From contig CAZBDT010000072.1 of the NCBI GenBank assembly GCA_964490745.1, positions 1-12,120 on the forward strand: a stretch of DNA of 12,120 nt, read 5' to 3'. This document shows, piece by piece, positions 6,597 through 12,120 of the stretch. A program made the position numbers and the translations under genes. The stretch comes from Litorimonas sp964490745 (GTDB lineage Bacteria > Pseudomonadota > Alphaproteobacteria > Caulobacterales > Maricaulaceae). The first letter of the stretch is position 1. Each line of letters begins with the position of its first letter. The notes under the pieces are model-generated. The model searched no databases, was not told where the DNA came from, and worked only from the letters and a program-made list of their open reading frames with translations.

Positions 6597-7376
6597 GTGA
6601 TCGGGTTGAGTCCAAAAGTAAACGACAAAGACTATTTGGACCTCATGCAAGAAATTGCGTCAACCAATAGTGTTAAATCTCTCGCAGACGCCTGCCAGAA
6701 ACTCGGATCATATAAACACAGTATTTATCACCATATTCCAGCAATTGGGACATATGATTTCGAGAGCCTCAATCGATATTGGACAATAGGCCTTAATAAA
6801 AATGCACTAGAATATCTTCAAGAGAAGACGACTAATTTAGCTCCCATCATCACCTATGTTTTTCGTCAATCCCAGCCCTTTTGGCTGTCAGAGTTGGCGT
6901 ATAATTCCGAATTTAAGAGTGACTGCAATCGTCAAAACATTGATAAGGCATTACGATATCTTGGAGATGGAATTCTATCACCACTTTTCGGCCCACAACA
7001 TCGAAGCGGTTATATTTACATCGCTTTTCAAAATCCACGCGAGTTTTACGACCCTATATTTATTTGGCAAATTCAATCTATCCTACAAGCTATCCACATT
7101 CGATATTGCTTGTTAATTGAATCACTTAGGGCACAAGTAAATCTAACTAAACGCGAAAGTGAGGTTTTGGCGCTCATTACATTTGGCAAAACAAACCCTG
7201 AAATCGGTCAATCACTCGGCATCTCTGCGAATACCGTAGCGGGACATGTAAAACGAATTTTCTTTAAATTCAGCGCATCAGACCGCGTAACCGTTGCCCT
7301 AAAAGCGCAATCAATGCTCCTTGGGAAAATTTACGTCGGTAATGTAACGAAAGATCTTTTTCACAATTCGATCTGA
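6597..7376 (+). CDS. LuxR-family transcription regulator with autoinducer-binding-like domain
   Basis: The 259-residue protein has an N-terminal domain (about 20-165) patterned like the LuxR/TraR ligand domain and a C-terminal GerE-type helix-turn-helix (about 182-240) with L-T-x-R-E187-x-E-V-L, G197-K-T-x-x-E-I, I-S-x-N-T213-V and H217-V-K. The DNA-binding half looks intact. In the ligand half, aligning A82-P-I-I with the usual D-P-V-V shows Tyr73 and Gly125 kept, but the invariant Asp is Ala82 and the usual Trp four residues before the Tyr is Asn69. Binding of a standard acyl-homoserine lactone is therefore doubtful. No luxI lies in the window. The first possible start is GTG at 6597, with a poor ribosome site; TTG 6606 or ATG 6645 are alternatives. 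The 3' end overlaps the opposite-strand gene by 66 nt. The gene is AT-richer than its neighbours. Confidence 0.82.
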   Translation: MIGLSPKVNDKDYLDLMQEIASTNSVKSLADACQKLGSYKHSIYHHIPAIGTYDFESLNRYWTIGLNKNALEYLQEKTTNLAPIITYVFRQSQPFWLSELAYNSEFKSDCNRQNIDKALRYLGDGILSPLFGPQHRSGYIYIAFQNPREFYDPIFIWQIQSILQAIHIRYCLLIESLRAQVNLTKRESEVLALITFGKTNPEIGQSLGISANTVAGHVKRIFFKFSASDRVTVALKAQSMLLGKIYVGNVTKDLFHNSI

Positions 7377-7676
7377 TTGTGTAGCCTCTAGTCCGGCTTC
7401 AAGACCTGAAGATTTTGACCATAAATCCATTAAATGCAAAACATCTTGTTGATTGGATAATGTCATGCTCGCTGCCTGAGACAATAGCGTATCTTCCCAA
7501 TCGAGAAGAGCGGCCTCTAATTGGTCCGCCTCTTCGTTTTTGAAATCCTTATTCGGCTTTATATTAGCGCAAGCACGTAGTTCATCGAACACGCCATGAT
7601 ATAGTGTCGTTAAGTCAGACAGCGAAAGTGCTTTAAATTCGGACCGAAAAACGTCAATCAACACAGCTTTGTTCAT
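7311..7676 (-). CDS. Hypothetical protein, 121 residues, unrecognised
   Basis: I do not recognise this protein. It starts MNKAVLIDVFRSEFKAL and looks soluble, mostly helical and mildly acidic, with Leu-rich segments (S-L-S-D-L-T-T-L, E-A-A-L-L-D-W-E-D-T-L-L, V-L-H-L-M-D-L-W). It has no signal peptide, membrane span or cysteine cluster (one Cys). Reality as a gene is supported by AAGGAG five bases before ATG and by an uninterrupted frame extending far beyond the luxR overlap. Its last 22 codons are antisense to the end of luxR. It is divergent from the beta-oxidation operon across 285 nt. The convergent pairing with luxR may be functional or simply compact. Confidence 0.7.
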   Translation of the reverse strand: MNKAVLIDVFRSEFKALSLSDLTTLYHGVFDELRACANIKPNKDFKNEEADQLEAALLDWEDTLLSQAASMTLSNQQDVLHLMDLWSKSSGLEAGLEATQSDRIVKKIFRYITDVNFPKEH

Positions 7677-7835
7677 ATGCGCTCCTTAAAACCTTTCGAC
7701 TGTTTATGTATTTTGCGATTTGATGTTTTTGTACAGCCTACGATCAACCCCCTTAAGATGGGTGGGTATGGTTAGCATACGTTATGGATGCCACAGTATT
7801 TCCGAACACACATAATTCAGTCATGCACTCTTGCG

Positions 7836-7857
7836 TTACGTTAACGTAAACGTTAAC
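7836..7857. promoter_or_regulatory. Nested palindromic operator candidate upstream of the beta-oxidation operon
   Basis: A perfect 14-bp palindrome TTACGTTAACGTAA (7836-7849) overlaps a second dyad at 7840-7857 with 8-bp arms GTTAACGT and ACGTTAAC around AA. As a result ACGTTAAC also occurs as a direct repeat (7838-7845 and 7850-7857). The ACGT-N2-ACGT core resembles operators of acyl-CoA catabolism regulators such as the MerR-family LiuR, recalled from regulon studies and not tested here. It lies about 105 nt before the thiolase start and about 160 nt before the divergent small gene. Confidence 0.6.
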
Positions 7858-7961
7858 TGCAACACTAAAGGAATAAAGAGATTTTTCGGGCATGCCTCCG
7901 CTTGCTCGTTTGGTACGTATTCAAAACGAAAACAATTAGTGCTTATGCAAGAGGAAAGACG

Positions 7962-9170
7962 ATGACCGAAGCTTATATCTATGACGCGGTAAGAACGCCG
8001 CGTGGCAAGGGCAAATCAGATGGAAGCCTACATGAAGTCACACCCGTCAGCTTAGGCGCGCAAGTTCTTGAAGCCGTCCGTGATCGCAACAACATTGACT
8101 CAGCTGAAATCGAAGACATTGCGTTTGGTTGTGTATCCCCTGTTGGCGAGCAAGGCGCGGTCATCACGCGTTCTGCAATTCTGCAAGCTGGATATGCGCA
8201 GACGACATCAGGCATCCAGGTTAACCGTTTCTGCGGCTCCGGTCTTGAAGCCTCAAACATTGCAGCGGCCAAAGTCATGGCCGGGGAATGCGACCTCGCC
8301 ATTGGCGGAGGTGTCGAGCATATGTCACGCGTCCCCATGGGCAGCGACGGCGGCGCAATGGCGACTGACCCAGCCGTGGCAATTGCAAACTATTTCGTAC
8401 CACAAGGTGTTTCGGCTGACCTTATCGCGACGAAATATGGCTTCTCTCGTGACGATCTTGATGCTTATGCGGTTGAGTCTCACAAGCGCGCTGACCGAGC
8501 TTGGAAAGAAGGTCGCTTCGACAAATCCATCGTTCCGGTAAAAGATATCCTCGGCCTGACGATTTTGGAAAAAGACGAAACTATCCGTCCAGACACGAAT
8601 ATGCAGTCACTCGGCGCGCTAAATCCGTCTTTCAAAATGATGGGCGAGAATTTCGGCTTCGACAATGTCGCGAATCAGAAATATCCCGGCGTTGAGAAAA
8701 TTGACCATCGTCATCACGCGGGTAACTCCTCTGGTATCGTAGACGGCGCTGCCGCTATCCTGATTGGGAATAAGGAAACAGGCGAGCGTCTGGGCTTGAG
8801 GCCTCGTGCGCGCATTAAATCCATGGCCTCTATCGGGTCAGAGCCGACAATCATGCTAACCGGACCGGAATTCGCCGCTCAAAAAGCTCTGAAACGCGCA
8901 GGCATGGATGTCAACGATATCGATATTTACGAGCTTAATGAGGCTTTTGCGGCCGTCGTCTTGCGCTTCATGCAAGCCCTCGACATCGATCACAATAATA
9001 TCAACGTCAATGGCGGTGCAATTGCGATGGGTCACCCCTTGGGAGCAACAGGCGCTATGATCCTCGGTACAATGGTCGATGAGCTGGAGCGCGCGGACAA
9101 AGAAACCGCCCTCGTCACGCTTTGCATTGGCGGCGGCATGGGCACAGCTACAATCATCGAACGCGTCTAA
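7962..9170 (+). CDS. fadA: Acetyl-CoA C-acyltransferase (thiolase, beta-oxidation)
   Basis: Thiolase cleaves 3-ketoacyl-CoA with CoA to acetyl-CoA and a shortened acyl-CoA, the last step of a beta-oxidation round. The 402-residue protein has nucleophile C91 in N-R-F-C-G-S-G, the N-E-A-F-A-A motif, H358 in G-H-P-L-G-A-T-G, and acid/base C388 in C-I-G-G-G-M-G, so all catalytic residues are present. I start it at ATG 7962 because GAGGAAA lies just upstream and the protein then begins M-T-E-A-Y-I-Y-D-A-V-R-T-P as thiolases do; a 20-residue extension to 7902 is possible but has no family support. The FadB-type gene follows after 26 nt. The symbol is by function and pairing; a FadI-type or acetoacetyl-CoA thiolase cannot be excluded. 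Confidence 0.93.
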   Translation: MTEAYIYDAVRTPRGKGKSDGSLHEVTPVSLGAQVLEAVRDRNNIDSAEIEDIAFGCVSPVGEQGAVITRSAILQAGYAQTTSGIQVNRFCGSGLEASNIAAAKVMAGECDLAIGGGVEHMSRVPMGSDGGAMATDPAVAIANYFVPQGVSADLIATKYGFSRDDLDAYAVESHKRADRAWKEGRFDKSIVPVKDILGLTILEKDETIRPDTNMQSLGALNPSFKMMGENFGFDNVANQKYPGVEKIDHRHHAGNSSGIVDGAAAILIGNKETGERLGLRPRARIKSMASIGSEPTIMLTGPEFAAQKALKRAGMDVNDIDIYELNEAFAAVVLRFMQALDIDHNNINVNGGAIAMGHPLGATGAMILGTMVDELERADKETALVTLCIGGGMGTATIIERV

Positions 9171-9196
9171 GACGATAATAAGACACGGATAAGAAC

Positions 9197-11572
9197 ATGA
9201 CGAAATATAATAACTTCACGCTGGACACGGATGCGGACGGCATCGTGACACTAACGATTGATGTCCCAAATCAGACCATGAATGTCTGGACACCGGATTT
9301 TATCAATGAGTTCGACACATTCATCGACGATTTCAACTCCAATAACGATATGAAAGGTCTTGTCGTGACTTCCGGCAAGGCAAATGCGTTTTTAGCGGGG
9401 GCCGATCTCAATATGATGAGCGAGAATAATGCTGTTGGAAAAACGCTTACCATGGAAGCGTTTGAAGAAAGCATGAGGCTGACAAAAGCTCTGCGCAAGA
9501 TGGAAAATGGCGGATGGACAACACGTCAAATCCAACGCGAGGGCAAGAAAGCCAAACCTGCTGCAGCAGCGATTGAAGGTCTCGCTCTCGGCGGTGGTCT
9601 TGAAATTTGTCTTGCCACACATCAGCGCTTTGTCGCCGATAATCCCAAAATCAAACTCGGCCTGCCGGAGGTTCTCGTCGGCCTTCTTCCGGGTGCAGGT
9701 GGGACGCAACGTACCATGCGCCTGATGGGCCTTCAGCCCGCAGCCATGATGTGCACACAAGGCAAACCGTTAGATCCAAAAAAAGCTAAGGCGCAGGGCC
9801 TTGTCCATGAAGTCGTTGAAGTTGGTGGAACGCTCGCTGCGGCGAAAGCTTGGGTTAAAGAAAACATCGAAAAAGGCGTTGTCGCGCCTTGGGATGTCAA
9901 AGGCTTTAAAATCCCGGGTGGTGGTGGTGCCATGAACCCGAAATCTGTTCAGTTCTTCATGGCCTCCGGCGCTATGGCGCTGCAACAAACCAAAGGCAAT
10001 TACCCGGCCGTCGAAGCCATTCTCTCTTGCCTCTATGAAGGCTCTATCGTCCCGATGGACACAGCGCTGCGTATTGAGAGCAAATACATTACCAAGCTGC
10101 TGATGGGCGCGACGTCCAAGAATATGATCCGCACACTGTTCTTGAACAAGAATGCGGCCGATAAAGGCGCAGGTCGTCCGGAAGGTGTTCCGGCGCAAGA
10201 CATCAAGAAAGTTGGCGTATTAGGTTGCGGCCTGATGGGTGCAGGTATCGCCCATGTCACGGCTAAAGCCGGTATGGAGGTCATCTCTCTCGACCGCAAT
10301 ATGGAAGAAGCGCAAAAAGCGATCGAGTATTCCAAGAAAATCTTGGATAAAAAAGTCTCTCGCGGTCGCATGACAAAAGAGAAAGCTGACGCCTTCCTCG
10401 CGCGCATCACGCCAACGGATGACTACGCTTTGTTGAAAGATGTCGACCTTGTCATTGAGGCCGTGTTTGAGCGTCCGGATGTCAAAGCAGATGTGATCAA
10501 GAAAACGGAAGCCGTGATCGGCAAAGATGTTGTGTTTGCGACAAACACATCCACACTTCCTATTGGCGGATTGGCGAAAAACTCATCCCGTCCGGAAAAC
10601 TATATCGGCATGCATTTCTTCTCCCCTGTTGAGAAAATGCCTTTGCTGGAAATTATTCCGCATGACGGGTCGGGCGATCTCGCTCTGGCGACAGCGCTGG
10701 ATTACAATAAGAAAATCCGCAAGACACCGATCATCGTTAAAGACGTACGCGGTTTCTTCACTAATCAAGTTTTCCCACCTTATATCAATGAAGCGGCCCT
10801 CATGGTGACAGAAGGCGTCTCTATGGCGCTCATAGAAAATTGCGCAGCTAATCTCGGCCTGCCTATTGGTCCCCTCGCCGTGTCAGATGATACAACGCTC
10901 AAACTTGGCTATGACATTATGACATCGACCCGTGAAGAAATGGGCGACAAATATGTCGAAACAGGTGCGGAAGAATTCATCACAAATATGGTCACGAAAT
11001 GGGACCGTGCGGGCCGTCGTTTCGGTGCCGGTTTCTATAATTATGATGAAAATGGCAAACGCCTCGACCTGTGGAAAGGTATGGCTGATCACTATCCGTT
11101 ACTGGAGGAGCAACCCTCTGCGGAAGAAGTCAGCCAGCGCTTGCTCTACTCTCTCGTCGCGCCATCCGTTCGGACATTTGCGGAAGGCGTTGTGCCGGAT
11201 CCACAAAGTGCAGACCTTGGCGCGATCTTCGGATTGGGCTTCCCGCCTTACACAGGTGGTCCCCTCTCCTATGTCGACACAATCGGATTGAACGCTTATG
11301 TCGCAACAGCGGACATGCTCGCCCAGCGTCACGGCGCGCGCTTTACACCGCCGCAAATGGTACGCGATATGGCGAAAGAGGGTAAGACATTCTATGCTGA
11401 CAGCGCATCGGCATCCGATAAAATCTACACCAAGACTGAGCTCAACCGCATGCTCGAAGTGGAAGTCGTTAAAATCGCCAACGCCATGGGTATCGCCGCC
11501 AGCGTTGATGATTTGAAAGCGGACACGGTCGCAAAAGTCTTAGCAGCACAAAATCAGAAAGTCGCAGCGTAA
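9197..11572 (+). CDS. fadB: Multifunctional enoyl-CoA hydratase / 3-hydroxyacyl-CoA dehydrogenase (FadB/FadJ type)
   Basis: This protein hydrates enoyl-CoA and oxidises the 3-hydroxyacyl-CoA with NAD+, feeding the thiolase encoded just upstream. The crotonase domain (about 1-200) has the oxyanion segment F-L-A-G-A-D-L and acid residues E136 (G-G-G-L-E) and E158 (G-L-P-E). A helical linker follows. The NAD fold begins G343-C-G-L-M-G348. The dehydrogenase dyad is H473 (H-F-F-S-P) and E485 (P-L-L-E). C-terminal 3HCDH domains start near K-D-V-R-G-F-F. At 791 residues it is somewhat longer than E. coli FadB (729) or FadJ (714), with the extra length spread in the crotonase and linker regions. The gene lies 26 nt after the thiolase. 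FadB versus FadJ type is not decided. Confidence 0.94.
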   Translation: MTKYNNFTLDTDADGIVTLTIDVPNQTMNVWTPDFINEFDTFIDDFNSNNDMKGLVVTSGKANAFLAGADLNMMSENNAVGKTLTMEAFEESMRLTKALRKMENGGWTTRQIQREGKKAKPAAAAIEGLALGGGLEICLATHQRFVADNPKIKLGLPEVLVGLLPGAGGTQRTMRLMGLQPAAMMCTQGKPLDPKKAKAQGLVHEVVEVGGTLAAAKAWVKENIEKGVVAPWDVKGFKIPGGGGAMNPKSVQFFMASGAMALQQTKGNYPAVEAILSCLYEGSIVPMDTALRIESKYITKLLMGATSKNMIRTLFLNKNAADKGAGRPEGVPAQDIKKVGVLGCGLMGAGIAHVTAKAGMEVISLDRNMEEAQKAIEYSKKILDKKVSRGRMTKEKADAFLARITPTDDYALLKDVDLVIEAVFERPDVKADVIKKTEAVIGKDVVFATNTSTLPIGGLAKNSSRPENYIGMHFFSPVEKMPLLEIIPHDGSGDLALATALDYNKKIRKTPIIVKDVRGFFTNQVFPPYINEAALMVTEGVSMALIENCAANLGLPIGPLAVSDDTTLKLGYDIMTSTREEMGDKYVETGAEEFITNMVTKWDRAGRRFGAGFYNYDENGKRLDLWKGMADHYPLLEEQPSAEEVSQRLLYSLVAPSVRTFAEGVVPDPQSADLGAIFGLGFPPYTGGPLSYVDTIGLNAYVATADMLAQRHGARFTPPQMVRDMAKEGKTFYADSASASDKIYTKTELNRMLEVEVVKIANAMGIAASVDDLKADTVAKVLAAQNQKVAA

Positions 11573-11594
11573 GCTAAGGCGACAAACGTAATTG

Positions 11595-11630
11595 AAAAGC
11601 CCCGCAGACGAGAAGGTCTGCGGGGTTTTC
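11595..11630. terminator. Bidirectional terminator between fadB-type gene and SRPBCC gene
   Basis: Perfect 10-bp arms, CCCCGCAGAC (11600-11609) and GTCTGCGGGG (11616-11625), enclose a 6-nt loop. AAAA precedes and TTTT follows, extending the stem and providing a U-tract in both directions. It lies 27 nt after the beta-oxidation operon and 44 nt after the stop of the convergent gene. Confidence 0.9.
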
Positions 11631-11668
11631 TCGTGTTCTGATTGGGGTTTCAGTGCCCAAACAAAAAC

Positions 11669-12120
11669 TTAGCGACCTTCTTGGTCTCTGGCATCCGCGG
11701 CCAGCGTCGTGAGCGCTCCGGATAACATCGGTTCAATATTCTTATTTACGAAACGCTGAACGAATGGTTTTTTTAATCCTGACGTCGGCATGACTTTATA
11801 AGACCACGTCATGCGCGTCCCGCCGGCTGGCAATTGTTCAAATGCCTGAACTCCATGGATATATTCAGCATTTCGTCTTGTCTCTCCAGTCATGCCCCAA
11901 ATCTGATACTCAAAAGCTTCTTCGGTATTTGACAAAACTTCTTCCAAGACAAAGTGACCATCGCTGAGCTCGACGCGCCGCGTTGCGCCCGTTTCCGGCC
12001 AAACACCGTCAAAATAGACGGTATCAACAGGGCCAGCGAAGCCTTCCGGCCCTTTCATGGCCCCGAAAACTTTATTGCCGTCTTTGAGCCAAGCGCGCAA
12101 TTCCGGACGATCTTGCGGAA
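11669..12120 (-). CDS. SRPBCC-fold (polyketide cyclase/START-like) protein, partial
   Basis: The frame on this strand is open through the window edge, so the N-terminus is missing; 149 residues are visible. The TTG at 12100 is not a credible start, because the frame continues upstream (P-Q-D-R-P-E). The pattern of alternating strands (V-D-T-V-Y-F-D-G-V-W, R-R-V-E-L-S-D-G-H-F-V-L-E-E-V, F-E-Y-Q-I-W-G-M-T, G-T-R-M-T-W-S-Y-K-V-M-P) followed by a long C-terminal helix (F-V-N-K-N-I-E-P-M-L) is that of SRPBCC ligand-binding proteins. These bind hydrophobic ligands, and the ligand here is unknown. It is convergent with the fadB-type gene and shares its terminator. Confidence 0.7.
   Translation of the reverse strand, partial: PQDRPELRAWLKDGNKVFGAMKGPEGFAGPVDTVYFDGVWPETGATRRVELSDGHFVLEEVLSNTEEAFEYQIWGMTGETRRNAEYIHGVQAFEQLPAGGTRMTWSYKVMPTSGLKKPFVQRFVNKNIEPMLSGALTTLAADARDQEGR

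Noticed and set aside
6391..6615. Minus-strand 74-codon frame in the csp-luxR gap
   Set aside because: It starts at TTG without a ribosome site, has an unremarkable composition and overlaps the luxR start. It is most likely a chance frame in AT-rich DNA.
7841..7856. CtrA box from the two TTAA elements upstream of the thiolase
   Set aside because: The TTAA repeats are spaced by 8 and not 7 bases, and they are better explained as parts of the nested palindromes.
7902..7961. N-terminal extension of the thiolase
   Set aside because: The extra 20 residues are not seen in thiolases, and a good ribosome site sits directly before ATG 7962.
1..12120. CRISPR array, tRNA/rRNA gene, insertion sequence or prophage
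   Set aside because: No regularly spaced repeats, no cloverleaf or rRNA-like stretch, and no transposase, integrase or terminal repeats were seen on either strand.

Overview
The window looks like chromosome of a stalked or budding alphaproteobacterium of the Caulobacterales/Hyphomonadales type. The main evidence is a divK-pleD pair, which belongs to the alphaproteobacterial cell-cycle circuit, lying next to rpmG and a DinB with an N-terminal four-cysteine extension. A perfect GAAC-N7-GAAC SOS box, the alphaproteobacterial LexA motif, supports this. Base composition is moderate, with a distinctly AT-richer stretch around 6.3-7.8 kb. Genus cannot be told from the sequence alone.

Layout, left to right. 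(1) 1-540, + strand: the tail of a probable NUDIX hydrolase, then rpmG (ribosomal protein L33) with a recognisable promoter and a terminator. (2) 547-2296, - strand: divK followed by pleD, 16 nt apart, encoding a single-domain response regulator and a REC-REC-GGDEF diguanylate cyclase. (3) 2297-2520: a divergent control region with a TTAACCAT octamer (CtrA-like) and a LexA box. (4) 2521-3855, + strand: dinB (DNA polymerase IV). (5) 3839-5823, - strand: a tight cluster of MAPEG membrane protein, DUF1330 protein, thioredoxin-fold lipoprotein with a Cys-x-x-Ser site, and a six-helix membrane protein. (6) 5928-6149, - strand: a cold-shock protein with its own terminator. (7) 6150-6596: a 447-nt AT-rich gap. 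(8) 6597-7676: a LuxR-type regulator and an unrecognised 121-residue gene, convergent and overlapping by 66 nt. (9) 7962-11572, + strand: a fatty-acid beta-oxidation operon of thiolase and multifunctional hydratase/dehydrogenase, preceded by nested palindromes and closed by a strong terminator. (10) 11669-12120, - strand: a partial SRPBCC-like gene.

Most genes are ordinary housekeeping and accessory genes. DivK and PleD would link cell-cycle phosphosignalling to c-di-GMP. DinB would be induced on DNA damage if the LexA box works. The thiolase and FadB-type protein carry out successive steps of beta-oxidation, probably under a regulator that binds the upstream palindromes. I found no clear undescribed multi-gene system. 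The least explained part is the AT-rich luxR/small-gene island: the regulator has lost key acyl-homoserine-lactone contacts, has no luxI beside it, and is overlapped antisense by an unknown gene that has a strong ribosome binding site.
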